Shown one piece after another: positions 43,407 through 53,694 of a DNA stretch of 64,000 nt (position 1 is the first letter of the stretch; every line of letters starts with the position of its first letter). The notes under the pieces are model-generated. The model searched no databases. It was given only the letters and a program-made list of their open reading frames with translations, and was not told where the DNA came from. Position numbers and translations under genes: made by a program. Source of the stretch: an uncultured Microbacterium sp. (GTDB lineage: Bacteria > Actinomycetota > Actinomycetes > Actinomycetales > Microbacteriaceae); contig NZ_CAMFHZ010000016.1 of assembly GCF_945952435.1 (NCBI RefSeq), positions 22,159-86,158 on the forward strand, written 5' to 3'.

Positions 43407-44078
43407 ATGGACGCGATCTGGGAACATCCGTCGACGGTCTTCGTCGTCTCTGCGGACGCACTGATGGCATCGGCGCTGTCGACCGTGCTTTCCGGCGAGT
43501 TCGGCCCATCCGTCGAACAGGCGCCGACGATCGCGGCGGCGGCGGCGCGCTGCGCAGAACAGGCGGACCGGGACGAGGGCCGGTCTGTGATCGTCGTCGA
43601 TCTCGCACAAACGGAGGCGCCCGATCCCGCCCTGCGCGCCGAGCTGGTCGCGGCGAACACGCGGGCGCGCGTGATCGTCGTCGCGCCCGTCGGGCCTTTC
43701 GACGGCATCCGCGCGCTGCTGGAGCTGGGGGTGCACGGCATCGTCGGACGGGACGCGGATCCGGAGGAACTGGTGCGCGCCGTGGCGGAGGCGGCAGCGG
43801 ACAACGTCTTCGTCTCGCGACGCATGCTTCGCCGGCTCGTGGACCATGTCGTCCGCTGCACTCGGCGGGAGGCCGACACGCGCCGGTGGGAACCGCTGGC
43901 CTCCCGCGAGAGCGAGATCGTGGAGCTGCTCACGCGAGGGATGACGAATCGCGAGATCGCTCGGGAACTCCACCTCTCGGAGGCGACGGTGAAGGCCCAT
44001 CTCGGCCGGGTCATGACCAAATGGCAGGTGCGTGATCGGCTTCAGGTCGTGCTGCACGCCCTCGACCGCAACCCGTAG
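43407..44078 (+). CDS. LuxR-family regulator with degenerate receiver domain (cassette gene 6)
   Basis: This 223-residue protein has a receiver-like N-terminal domain (about 8-125) and a C-terminal LuxR HTH (about 150-215: LASRESEIVELLTRGMTNREIARELHLSEATVKAHLGRVM). The receiver keeps an Asp in IVVDLAQ but lacks the N-terminal acidic pair, and the usual switch lysine of LLKD is arginine (IVGRDADPEEL). It may thus act without phosphorylation. No histidine kinase is nearby. It has its own promoter region and probably controls the preceding cassette. Start chosen at 43407 (GGGG upstream); the frame opens at 43347. Confidence 0.85.
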   Translation: MDAIWEHPSTVFVVSADALMASALSTVLSGEFGPSVEQAPTIAAAAARCAEQADRDEGRSVIVVDLAQTEAPDPALRAELVAANTRARVIVVAPVGPFDGIRALLELGVHGIVGRDADPEELVRAVAEAAADNVFVSRRMLRRLVDHVVRCTRREADTRRWEPLASRESEIVELLTRGMTNREIARELHLSEATVKAHLGRVMTKWQVRDRLQVVLHALDRNP

Positions 44079-44157
44079 CCGGAAGGCGCGTCCTGTCGCG
44101 GAGAACGGGACGGCTCCGTCCATACGGGTCGCGGCTTCCGCGATCCGACCCCGGGGC

Positions 44158-44904
44158 TCAGCGCCCGCGGGCGCGAGAGACGGCAAGCACCCCGGCGCCG
44201 ATCGCGAGGATCGCGACGGCGATGCCGAGGATGTAGCCGGCGACGCCCGCATAGCCGCCGAGAAGGGCGTGGTCGAAGTTCGCCGGGTTGAGGAACGGAT
44301 AGGGGTACCAGCCCCGCTCGCCCGTCGCGGGGGAGATCACCAAGGGTGCGCGGAGGAGCGTGTAGACCGCCCAGACCACCGGGAAGGCGGCGATGATTCC
44401 CAGCACGCCCCAGCCCAGACGTCGCCGCCGCGGGGCGAGCAGCACGTCCGCGACGAGCAGCAGCGGCCCGACGACGTGCAGCACCTCGTTCGACCACGGG
44501 ACGGTGGACCCCTGCGGCAGCGGGATCCCCCGCAGCAGCAGGTTGTAGACCACGCCGGTGACGATCATGTACGTCGCCGTGCAGGCGAACAGGACGGCAA
44601 GGCCCCGCGGCTCCCGCGCGTCTGTCGCGCGTCCGGGATCGGCCGCGGCCCGTGCGATCCGCAGGCCCCAGACCCCTCCCAGGATCAGTGCGATCACCGC
44701 GAGCACGTTCGACTCGATCGTGAAGAAGCTGAAGAAGTTGGCCAGCACGGTCGGCACATGCGAGCCGTACGGGGTGGAGGAGGCGAGGGCGATGCCGAGC
44801 GTCACGCTCAGCTGCGCGACGATCGCGGCCACGATGAGCACGGCGCCGACGAGCCGCACGATCGACCACGGCACGATCCCCACCCGGTCAGCACGCCTTT
44901 GCAT
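44158..44904 (-). CDS. Pr6Pr-family membrane protein
   Basis: This 248-residue protein has six to seven transmembrane helices and the Pr6Pr (FAR-17a/AIG1-like) pattern: NFFSFFTIESNVLAVI, a VVYNLLLRG segment, a VLHVVGPLLLVADVLL helix and GWYPYPFLNP. Members are widespread integral membrane proteins of uncertain function; eukaryotic relatives hydrolyse fatty-acid esters. It is convergent with the cassette above. Confidence 0.85.
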   Translation of the reverse strand: MQRRADRVGIVPWSIVRLVGAVLIVAAIVAQLSVTLGIALASSTPYGSHVPTVLANFFSFFTIESNVLAVIALILGGVWGLRIARAAADPGRATDAREPRGLAVLFACTATYMIVTGVVYNLLLRGIPLPQGSTVPWSNEVLHVVGPLLLVADVLLAPRRRRLGWGVLGIIAAFPVVWAVYTLLRAPLVISPATGERGWYPYPFLNPANFDHALLGGYAGVAGYILGIAVAILAIGAGVLAVSRARGR

Positions 44905-44934
44905 GCCTCGAAGATAGTGGGGATCAGGACGAGA

Positions 44935-46077
44935 TCACGGGAACTTCGCGAGTGCTGTGCGGAAGTCGTCCGCCTTCGCCGCACTGAGCATGTACCGGCC
45001 GACGACCGCGAGCTGCAGACCTTCGAGCGGTTCGCCGGTGCGCTGGGCGGTGTGCTCCCGCGAAGCCCGGTACTGTCCCGTCGTGTCGTTCGCGAGATCC
45101 GTGATGTCGGCGTAGAACCACCCCGGATCGGGGCGATCGTCGCTGAACCACTCCCAGCTCACCTGTTCCTGCGGCGTCGCGCCCCCGTACATCTTCGGGA
45201 TGACGCTCGGATCGACGCCGCTCGCCGGGTCGTTGAACGCGATCATGCCCCGCCACCCGTGCTCGCCGATCACCTCTTCGACCGTGCGCATGACCTCGAG
45301 CTTGTGCGCATAGCCGGAGACGGGCTGCGTCGTGGCCCACACGGGCGAGCTGTAGCGCACGAGCATCGACTCCCCGCCGTAGCCGTTGCGCTCCGGCCGC
45401 TCCTGCGCATCCGACGTCTTCACCCAGGTCAGACCGTACTGCGCCGTGAGGCGGGCGCGCACGTCCCCCATCGTCTCGTCCGCGAGCGTCTGCAGCTCCT
45501 CGAGGGACTGCTGGTCGAGGAAGATCTGGGGATCCTTGTCCTTGATCCCCGGATACGACTCCCAGAGCTTCTGCTTCGCCGTCTTGTGCCCCGCATAGGA
45601 CCCGGTCGCCGCGGTGCGCACGGCGCTCACGGCCCCGAGCGTGCCCCCGTTGAGGACGAGCGCGACGGTGAGGGCCGCCGCACCGAGCCGGCGCCCCGGA
45701 CGGGTGACGAGCGCGGCGACCACGAGGCCCAGCACGACGAGCTGGAGGACGAGCATGGTCGTGCTGAAGAACGCGTCGGTCGCGCCCATCGCCGCCAGCA
45801 CGACGCCGACCAGAGCGAACAGGATCGCGGCGGCGAGGGCGATCCATCCCAGGGAGGATCGCGGGCGCCGGCTCGCCGAACGCGGCGGCGGGTCCTCCGC
45901 GGAAGAACCCGTCCGGTCTCGACCGTCGCCGCCGGCGCTTCCGTTCACCGCGCCGACGGCGGGGGAGACGGAGGGAGCGAGAAGGCGCCGGGCGCCGCGG
46001 TAGCCGCCCGGCGGGGGAACCGGAGGAGCGCCCGCGGAGTCGCTGACATACCGCGGCGGATCGCTGGGCTCTACCAT
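44935..46077 (-). CDS. Membrane protein with soluble C-terminal domain, unknown function
   Basis: This 380-residue protein has a Pro/Gly/Arg-rich N-terminus (1-75), three hydrophobic segments (about 78-160) and a soluble C-terminal domain of about 210 residues with WESYPGIKDKDPQIFLDQQ and EVIGEHGWRGMIAFNDPASG. I do not recognise it. Its start overlaps the TPR gene upstream by 7 bp, so it ends the MoxR-VWA operon and may work at the membrane with those proteins. Confidence 0.65.
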   Translation of the reverse strand: MVEPSDPPRYVSDSAGAPPVPPPGGYRGARRLLAPSVSPAVGAVNGSAGGDGRDRTGSSAEDPPPRSASRRPRSSLGWIALAAAILFALVGVVLAAMGATDAFFSTTMLVLQLVVLGLVVAALVTRPGRRLGAAALTVALVLNGGTLGAVSAVRTAATGSYAGHKTAKQKLWESYPGIKDKDPQIFLDQQSLEELQTLADETMGDVRARLTAQYGLTWVKTSDAQERPERNGYGGESMLVRYSSPVWATTQPVSGYAHKLEVMRTVEEVIGEHGWRGMIAFNDPASGVDPSVIPKMYGGATPQEQVSWEWFSDDRPDPGWFYADITDLANDTTGQYRASREHTAQRTGEPLEGLQLAVVGRYMLSAAKADDFRTALAKFP

Positions 46078-46877
46078 GGCTTGTCCGCTCCTCCGCCGCC
46101 GTTCCCGTCCCCGTTCTGGTTCTGCTGGCGCTCCTGCTCGCCCTGCTTCAGCTTCTTCTGCAGGTCGTCGAGCTTCTGCGGGTCGGGACTCGAGGGAGGG
46201 TTCTGCTGCGTCGGCTGCTGCGGGTCCTGTTGCGGGTTCCGCTGCTGGTCCTGCTGCTCCTCCTGCTTCTGCTTCAGGCGGTCCTGCTGGTCCTCGTTCG
46301 CCTGCGCCATGTCGCGCTGCGGATCGGGCGATTGCTCCTGGGCCTGCGCGCTGTCGCAGTCCTTCGGCCGATCCGCGGTCACTTCGAGCGCCTCGGCGTA
46401 GAACGCGACCGCCGTCGTGTGATCCTGCACGTCGGCCGCCGCGTCCCCCTCGCGTTCGAGGGTCAGCGCCAGGTTGAACCGCACCGCGCACTGCTCCAGG
46501 CCGTGCGCGAGCGCGAGCGACGCACGGAACTTCTTCTCGCCCGCGGCCAGCTTCCCCGCCTCGGTAAGACCCACGCCCTGGTCGTAGGGCGCCTTGTATG
46601 GCTCGAACCAGTTCGCGGGATCCAGACCCTGGGCCGCGGCGACGGATCCGCTCAGGTCCCCGGCGAGGTACGCGGTGATCGACTGATGCGCGAACGCGTA
46701 GAGGCTGACGACCTTGCCGAAGAAGAGGGCGGCGGCGAGGAGGAGCGGAATCGACGCCACGCCGATCCAGCGCCGCGCGAGACGCCGTCGACGGTTGGCG
46801 GCGAGCAGCGCGTGCGCGGCCTGCGCATCGCTCGGCTCCAAATCCGCGACGGCCGGATCCGGGGTGAGGACGGTCAT
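46071..46877 (-). CDS. BatC-like membrane protein with TPR-like repeat and Gln-rich tail
   Basis: This 268-residue protein has a transmembrane helix (about 38-58), a TPR-like region (about 75-170, with KFRASLALAHGLEQCAVRFNLALTLEREGD), and a strongly Gln/Pro/Asp-rich tail (QQDQQRNPQQDPQQPTQQN) ending in a Gly run and KPW. Position after two VWA proteins matches BatC in Bat operons of other phyla. Starts and stops overlap neighbours. The low-complexity tail is probably disordered. Confidence 0.75.
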   Translation of the reverse strand: MTVLTPDPAVADLEPSDAQAAHALLAANRRRRLARRWIGVASIPLLLAAALFFGKVVSLYAFAHQSITAYLAGDLSGSVAAAQGLDPANWFEPYKAPYDQGVGLTEAGKLAAGEKKFRASLALAHGLEQCAVRFNLALTLEREGDAAADVQDHTTAVAFYAEALEVTADRPKDCDSAQAQEQSPDPQRDMAQANEDQQDRLKQKQEEQQDQQRNPQQDPQQPTQQNPPSSPDPQKLDDLQKKLKQGEQERQQNQNGDGNGGGGADKPW

Positions 46878-47899
46878 GCGGCGCCTCCCTTCTCCCGCAC
46901 GGCGAGGCCGCGCATGCGCACGATGAGCGCGGCGGCCCGGCCGAGCTCGATGCAGAGGAGCGCGACGATCGCGAGGGCGACGAAACCGCTCAGGTCGGTC
47001 GGCTGGCTGAGCGGATCGTTCTCGCGGTAGGCCGCGGTCGAGCTCGGGGCGGGAGGGAAGACGACCTTCCGCTCGGCAGCCGTGAGCGGCGCGCTGCGGT
47101 GCGTGTACCGGACTCCGAGCTGCTCGGCGATCGCCCGGAGGTTCTTCTCGTCGAGGCGGCTCAGCGCGTCCTCTCCCTGATAGCGGATGTAGCCGCCTTC
47201 TCCGTCGAGCGAGCCCGTGGTCTCGCGCATCCGCCCGCCCTGGGTCGTCCCGTAGCCGAGCACGCCGCCGCCGGAGACGAACTTCCTGGCGTCGGAGAAC
47301 GACTCCGGATCCGTCGACACCGTCTGCTCGCCGTCGCCGAGGTAGAACACGAGCCGTGCCCTGTCCGGCGACGCCTTCTGCGCGTTCTGCAGGGTCTGCG
47401 CGAGGAGCGTGTGCGCGATCCCGATCGAGCTCCCCTTCGACTGGCGGGTCACCTCCGGCTGCAGCACGTCGACGGCGGAGACGAGCGCGGCGCTGTCGGT
47501 CGTGAGCGGAAGACGCAGCACCGGGTTCGCGTCGAACGTGATGAGCGCGAAGCGGGCGCCGGGGTAGGCGGCGACGAGGTCGCGCACATCGGCGCGGACC
47601 TCGTCGAGACGCGGCCGTCCTCCCGGCCCGTCCTCGGCGACCATGCTGGCCGTCGTGTCCACGGCGAGCACGATGTCGGTCGCGGAGGCGAGCGTGCGCA
47701 CCTGCCCGTGCGGGATGCCGGGGCGCAGCAGCAGCACTCCGCAGGCGAGGACGAGCGCGACCCGCAGGATCCAGATCGTCACGCCGCCGCCGGCGTCCTC
47801 GCGACGCAGCGCGCGCACGAGCATCCATACGGCGGCCCCCAGCACCGGGAGCACGAGCAGGATCGCCAGGAGCAGCGGGATCACGGATTGGAGGATCAC
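46874..47899 (-). CDS. VWA-domain membrane protein (BatB-like)
   Basis: This 341-residue protein has N-terminal transmembrane helices (about 5-28 and 38-60), a von Willebrand factor A domain (about 75-280) and a C-terminal helix (about 305-330). The MIDAS motif reads DTTAS rather than DxSxS, and LGDGEQT supplies the later aspartate. The GTG start at 47899 overlaps the upstream VWA stop. Such pairs are thought to act with MoxR-type chaperones in envelope stress or complex assembly. Confidence 0.85.
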   Translation of the reverse strand: MILQSVIPLLLAILLVLPVLGAAVWMLVRALRREDAGGGVTIWILRVALVLACGVLLLRPGIPHGQVRTLASATDIVLAVDTTASMVAEDGPGGRPRLDEVRADVRDLVAAYPGARFALITFDANPVLRLPLTTDSAALVSAVDVLQPEVTRQSKGSSIGIAHTLLAQTLQNAQKASPDRARLVFYLGDGEQTVSTDPESFSDARKFVSGGGVLGYGTTQGGRMRETTGSLDGEGGYIRYQGEDALSRLDEKNLRAIAEQLGVRYTHRSAPLTAAERKVVFPPAPSSTAAYRENDPLSQPTDLSGFVALAIVALLCIELGRAAALIVRMRGLAVREKGGAA

Positions 47900-48882
47900 A
47901 GGCGCACCCTCCACAGCAGCAGCACGAATCCGAGCGCGACCACGAGCAAGGCGGCGATCCACGGCTGGGGCACGTCGGTCCAGATGACCGCGGCCTGCCC
48001 CTTCAGCTGGGACGCCTCCTGCTTCTGCACCTCCGCGACGATGTCGCCCACGGTCGTGGTCTGGCGCAGCGCGTACGCCTTGCCGCCCGTGGTGGCCGCC
48101 GCGGCGGCGAGGGTCTGGCTGTTCGGCTCGTCGATGCCCTCGACCGGGTTGATCGTGTAGAGGCGGATCTTCTTCGCCGCCGCGTAGTCCGCCGCCTCCG
48201 GGAGACTGACCAGCGGGGATCCGTTGAGCTCGTTGTCGGTGGCGAGGATGATCGAGCGCGCGCGTTGCTGATCCGTGTGGTCGAAGCGCAGGACGCAGGA
48301 GGCGAGCCCGTCGCCGATGAGGGAGGCGCCCACCCCGTTCATCGTGCCGACCCACTGTTCCGGGATCTCGGTCGAGTAGTCGAAGCCCTTGATCAGACTC
48401 CGCAGGCGCTCCTGCACGAACCGGTAGTCGTCGGTGAGCGGGAACACCTGCACGGCCGAGCTGTTGAAGATCGTCAACCCGATCCGTTCGCCCTTGAACC
48501 CGTCGGCGAGACGGTCGAAGATCGTCGCGATCTCCTTATCCACCTCGGTCATGGATCCGGAGACGTCGAGGCAGAGCATGATGTCCCGGTTGGTGGTGAC
48601 GGGCTGGACCGTCTTCTGCGCGATGGGGCGGGCGGCGACCACCCCGCCGAGGACGACGGCGAGCACGCCCAGCGCCACGACGCCGGCGAGGGCCGCCTGG
48701 CGACGGCGCACGGCGCGGCGGAACGACCCAAGCGCACGGATCCGCTCCGCGCGGGCGATCGGTGCACCGGGCGCGTCCCTGCGTGCCCTGTGCGCACGCA
48801 GGCCGAGCAGCACGCCGGTCGCGAGCGCGGCGAGCAGCGCGCCGAGCACGACGTACAGGACCCAGGGGGCGGCTAGTACCAC
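47896..48882 (-). CDS. VWA-domain membrane protein (BatA-like)
   Basis: This 328-residue protein has two N-terminal helices, a VWA domain with intact MIDAS DVSGS (in CLDVSGSM) and ATDNE, and a C-terminal helix (WIAALLVVALGFVLLLW). The GTG at 48882 overlaps the upstream gene by 10 bp. With the next VWA protein it forms the tandem typical of Bat operons. Confidence 0.87.
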   Translation of the reverse strand: MVLAAPWVLYVVLGALLAALATGVLLGLRAHRARRDAPGAPIARAERIRALGSFRRAVRRRQAALAGVVALGVLAVVLGGVVAARPIAQKTVQPVTTNRDIMLCLDVSGSMTEVDKEIATIFDRLADGFKGERIGLTIFNSSAVQVFPLTDDYRFVQERLRSLIKGFDYSTEIPEQWVGTMNGVGASLIGDGLASCVLRFDHTDQQRARSIILATDNELNGSPLVSLPEAADYAAAKKIRLYTINPVEGIDEPNSQTLAAAAATTGGKAYALRQTTTVGDIVAEVQKQEASQLKGQAAVIWTDVPQPWIAALLVVALGFVLLLWRVRL

Positions 48883-49358
48883 GTCGTCACCACCTGTCGG
48901 GCGGCGGCGATGCCGACGGCGGGGTCCAGCGGCGTGCCACGGCGGAACACGCTCGGATAGTAGGTGCGGCCGATCGCCTCGATGAGCGCGGGGCGCACGC
49001 CGAGGCGGACGAGGTCGTCGAGGGCGAGGACGGGCGCCTCGACGCCGCTGTACTCGTTCACGAAGGAGCGCACGGTGCGACTGAGGTCGAGATGGGTGCG
49101 GCGGGCGTCGCGGTGTCCGGAACGGTAGTCGTCCTCGATGCCGGCGATCTGCGCGAGGTACTCCTCGCGCAGCACCGCGGCCACGTCGACGAACGTCGGC
49201 GCGGAGGGGTGTCCCGCGGCAGCGAGCGACCGTCGCGGGCGGGTGAGGGCCACGACGAGCCACGCGGCGGCCGCGACGAGCAGGAGCACGCCGATCGCCA
49301 GCAGGATCCACTGCGCCCCGTACTGCGCCGGCGGGTAGAGCTCATCGGCGCCGGACAT
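48873..49358 (-). CDS. Small membrane-anchored protein of the MoxR locus (DUF4381-like)
   Basis: This 161-residue protein has one N-terminal helix (about 14-36) and a cytoplasmic helical domain with FVDVAAVLREEYLAQIAGIED and HLDLSRTVRSFVNEYSG. Its size and its place between DUF58 and the first VWA gene match DUF4381-type proteins of Bat/MoxR operons. Start at 49358 overlaps the DUF58 gene by 17 bp. Confidence 0.72.
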   Translation of the reverse strand: MSGADELYPPAQYGAQWILLAIGVLLLVAAAAWLVVALTRPRRSLAAAGHPSAPTFVDVAAVLREEYLAQIAGIEDDYRSGHRDARRTHLDLSRTVRSFVNEYSGVEAPVLALDDLVRLGVRPALIEAIGRTYYPSVFRRGTPLDPAVGIAAARQVVTTWY

Positions 49359-50340
49359 GCGACCTCGCGTCCAGCATCGCCAGGAGCGCGGCGACCGCGG
49401 CATCCTGGGCGTCGAGTTCGACGCGCGTGATCTCGAGGCGGCGCAGCAGGGCGTCGGTGTGCGCGGCGTCCGCGGCGTCGGCCGCGTGCAGCTCGGCGGC
49501 GAGTTCGGCGTCGCCCTGGAGGAACTCCGGGATCGCCCAGTGCGAGACGACGTCGCGTCGCGCGCGGTTCCCCGGTCGAGGAGCCGGCTCCGGCGGACGC
49601 GCGCCCGCCGTCGGGTCGGCGACGGGAGCGCTCGGCGCCGTCCGGCGCGTCCTTCCGCTCCCGGGGGAACGGCGCGCGGGGCGCGTTTCGAGCACCGGCT
49701 CTGCGTCGCGCAGCGCGATCCAGAGCACGTCGTGCTGCACCCGCAGCCGGCGCAGCAGACGCTCGGTCTCCGGGCCGATCGGGGTGTCGTCGGTGATGAC
49801 GACCACGATCATGCGCCGCGCGATCGTGCGCGCGATGTACGACAGCAGCGCGTCCCGGTCGCTCGGGGCGGAGGCGGCGTCGACCGCCCGGTCGATCGTG
49901 CGCAGGGCGTGCTCGAGCGCGGCCTCGCTGCGGCCGATCTCGCGCCGGCGCACGCCGTCGGCATCCCCGTCCACCAGGCAGAAGTCGTCGCCGTGGCGCA
50001 GGGCGAGCAATCCGAGCACTCCGACCGCGAGGATCGCGAGCTCCTTCTTGGGCCTTTCGTCGTGCGCGAGCGCGGTCATCGACAGGCCCGTGTCGACGGC
50101 GAACAGCACGGTGTGCATGCGGGTCGCGAGGGAGCGCCGGACCACGGGGGATCCGAGCCGCGCGGTCGCCTTCCAGTCGATGTCGCGGATCCGGTCGCCG
50201 TACTCGTACGCGCGCAGATCGTCGAAGTCGAGGCTGTGCCCGCGCAGCAGCGACGCGTACGCGCCGTCGAGCGCGTGCGTCGAGGTGCGCGTCGAGTCGA
50301 TGAAGAGCTTCCCCTTCACCGGCGTCAGCAGGCTGGCCAT
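49342..50340 (-). CDS. DUF58 (VWA-like) protein
   Basis: This 332-residue protein has the DUF58 signature near its N-terminus, GHSLDFDDLRAYEYGDRIRDIDWKATARLGSPVVR, followed by a VWA-like fold with VDTGLSM in place of a full MIDAS. Unlike many DUF58 proteins it has no N-terminal membrane helices. It is encoded directly after MoxR and is a usual partner of it. The C-terminal third is Pro/Arg-rich and then helical. Confidence 0.88.
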   Translation of the reverse strand: MASLLTPVKGKLFIDSTRTSTHALDGAYASLLRGHSLDFDDLRAYEYGDRIRDIDWKATARLGSPVVRRSLATRMHTVLFAVDTGLSMTALAHDERPKKELAILAVGVLGLLALRHGDDFCLVDGDADGVRRREIGRSEAALEHALRTIDRAVDAASAPSDRDALLSYIARTIARRMIVVVITDDTPIGPETERLLRRLRVQHDVLWIALRDAEPVLETRPARRSPGSGRTRRTAPSAPVADPTAGARPPEPAPRPGNRARRDVVSHWAIPEFLQGDAELAAELHAADAADAAHTDALLRRLEITRVELDAQDAAVAALLAMLDARSHVRRR

Positions 50341-50364
50341 GACTGTCCTGTGTCCGTCCGGGCG

Positions 50365-51552
<1,188 letters not shown>

Positions 51553-51612
51553 GTCTTCCTGCTTCCCGGCCGCCGTCCACGGCCTCTGCCAGCGTAACCG
51601 CAGGGCGGTGCC

Positions 51613-51642
51613 GGTTCGATGGGCAGGAGTGCCCATCGAACC
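51613..51642 (-). terminator. Hairpin between the DUF4190 gene and moxR
   Basis: GGTTCGATGGGCA (51613-51625) and TGCCCATCGAACC (51630-51642) form a perfect 13-bp stem with a 4-nt loop, 12 bp after the DUF4190 stop. Confidence 0.75.
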
Positions 51643-51654
51643 GCGCGTCAGGGG

Positions 51655-52041
51655 TCAGGCTGCGTGGGAGGTGAGCGCGATCGTCGTCGCGAGCAGGCCC
51701 GTCGCGATCAGGACGGCGACGATGGCCGCCCAGACCAGCAGCACCAGGGCGGACAGGATCACCCCGGCGATCGCCATGCCCCGGCCGGCCGGCTCCCTGC
51801 GCAGGCCGACGATGCCGAGGATCAGCCCGACGATCGGCACGAGGAAGGTGAAGCCGAACAGGATCGAGGAGAGGCCGAGGACGAGGGAGGCGATGCTCAA
51901 CCCCTGCGGGCCCCGAGGCGCGACCGGTGCGGGCATCGCGTAGCCCGGCGGGATGTAGCCGGCCGGCGGCGTGCCGGGATAGGGCTGCGGCGAAGCGCCC
52001 TGGGGCGGAACGCCCGTCGGGTGATCCTGTGGAGTGGTCAT
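51655..52041 (-). CDS. DUF4190 membrane protein
   Basis: This 128-residue protein has a Pro/Gly/Tyr-rich N-terminus (1-45) and two transmembrane helices with the DUF4190 pattern [14 protein letters not shown]...[27 protein letters not shown]. The function of the family is unknown. It is a single-gene unit, divergent from purA. Confidence 0.85.
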   Translation of the reverse strand: MTTPQDHPTGVPPQGASPQPYPGTPPAGYIPPGYAMPAPVAPRGPQGLSIASLVLGLSSILFGFTFLVPIVGLILGIVGLRREPAGRGMAIAGVILSALVLLVWAAIVAVLIATGLLATTIALTSHAA

Positions 52042-52406
52042 CGTCGTCCCCTTGGCGGTCGATGGGCGGAGGAAACCGTTCTGAACTCGTTCCTAGCGCA
52101 ATCGCGAACTCCCGTCATGTTTCGGCGGTGGGCGCGTCTCTTCCGTGGACGCGCGTACTCAGCCGGGAGCGCGTCCGGCGGCGTGGTCCGGTCTTCCTTT
52201 GGTCAGGTAACTGTCATCCGGACAGCGGACCACGCCACCTCCTTCCGCCCCCCGCCCGCAGCCTGCCCGCAACGCCGGGGAACCGCCCGACAGGGCCGGG
52301 GGACCCCTCCGATAGGATGGTCCCGCCCGATCGGGCCAGCTCATCGGCCGGTGCAAACCCGGCGAAAGCGAGGCGGCGGCTGCGGCCGCACCCAAGGGGG
52401 ATACCC
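52042..52406 (+). other. Intergenic region upstream of purA
   Basis: This 365-bp divergent region holds no credible ORF. It contains an inverted repeat GGCGTGGTCCG (52180-52190) / CGGACCACGCC (52226-52236) around a 35-nt loop, and a TAGGAT -10-like element at 52313-52318 that would give purA a leader of about 80 nt. I could not match the fold to a known riboswitch. Confidence 0.5.
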
Positions 52407-53693
52407 ATGCCAGGAATCGTGATCGTCGGCGTCCAGTGGGGCGACGAGGGCAAGGGCAAGGCCACCGACCTGCTCGGCGAGCGCACCGACTGGGTGGTCA
52501 AGTTCAACGGCGGCAACAACGCCGGCCACACCGTCGTGGTGGGCGACGAGAAGTACGCCCTGCACCTGCTGCCCTCCGGGATCCTCTCCCCCGGCGTCAC
52601 CCCGGTGATCGGCAACGGCGTCGTGATCGACCTCGAGGTGCTCTTCCACGAGCTGGAGGCGCTGAGCGCCCGCGGCATCGACGTGTCGCGTCTGAAGGTC
52701 AGCGCCAACGCGCACATCATCACCCCGTACCACCGCACGCTCGACAAGGTCACCGAGCGCTTCCTCGGCAAGCGCAACATCGGCACCACGGGGAGGGGGA
52801 TCGGCCCGGCGTACGCCGACAAGATCAACCGCGTGGGGATCCGGGTGCAGGATCTGTTCGACGAGAACATCCTGCGCCAGAAGGTCGAGGGCGCCCTCGA
52901 CCAGAAGAACCACCTGCTCGTCAAGGTCTTCAACCGCCGCGCCGTGACCGTCGACGAGATCGTCGAGGAGCTGCTCTCCTACGCCGAGCGACTGCGCCCG
53001 ATGGTCGCCGACACGGGGCACCTCATCGCCGAGGCGCTCGACCGCGGCGAGGTCGTCGTCTTCGAGGGCGGCCAGGCCACGATGCTCGACATCGACCACG
53101 GCACCTACCCGTTCGTGACCTCGTCGACCGCGACGGCGGCGGGCGCCGCGTCCGGATCCGGCGTCGGGCCGGGATCCCTCGACCGCATCGTGGGCATCGT
53201 CAAGGCGTACACGACGCGCGTGGGATCCGGCCCCTTCCCGACGGAGCTGTTCGACGAGCAGGGCGAATGGCTGCGCAAGCAGGGCTTCGAGTTCGGCACG
53301 ACGACCGGCCGTCCGCGTCGGGTCGGATGGTACGACGCCCCGATCACGCGCTACGCCACGCGCGTGAACGGCATCACCGACCTCGTGCTCACCAAGCTCG
53401 ACATCCTCGACGGCCTCGAGCAGATCCCGGTCTGCGTCGCGTACGACGTGGACGGCGTGCGCTTCGACGAGGTGCCGGTGAACCAGAGCGACTTCCACCA
53501 TGCGAAGCCGATCCTCGAGTACTTCCCCGGCTGGAGCGAGGACATCTCCTCCGCGCGCACCTTCGAGGATCTTCCGCAGAACGCGCAGGACTACGTGCTC
53601 GCGCTGGAGCGGATGAGCGGCACGCGCATCTCGGTCATCGGCGTCGGCCCGGAGCGCGACCAGGTCATCGTCCGGCACGACCTCGTCGACTGA
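52407..53693 (+). CDS. purA: Adenylosuccinate synthetase
   Basis: This 428-residue enzyme makes adenylosuccinate from IMP and aspartate using GTP, the first committed step to AMP. The start [21 protein letters not shown] contains the GTP-binding loop; [22 protein letters not shown] and TTTGRPRR (IMP/aspartate loop) are conserved. AAGGGGG precedes the ATG. The longer open frame upstream has no domain content. Confidence 0.97.
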   Translation: MPGIVIVGVQWGDEGKGKATDLLGERTDWVVKFNGGNNAGHTVVVGDEKYALHLLPSGILSPGVTPVIGNGVVIDLEVLFHELEALSARGIDVSRLKVSANAHIITPYHRTLDKVTERFLGKRNIGTTGRGIGPAYADKINRVGIRVQDLFDENILRQKVEGALDQKNHLLVKVFNRRAVTVDEIVEELLSYAERLRPMVADTGHLIAEALDRGEVVVFEGGQATMLDIDHGTYPFVTSSTATAAGAASGSGVGPGSLDRIVGIVKAYTTRVGSGPFPTELFDEQGEWLRKQGFEFGTTTGRPRRVGWYDAPITRYATRVNGITDLVLTKLDILDGLEQIPVCVAYDVDGVRFDEVPVNQSDFHHAKPILEYFPGWSEDISSARTFEDLPQNAQDYVLALERMSGTRISVIGVGPERDQVIVRHDLVD

Positions 53694-53694
53694 C

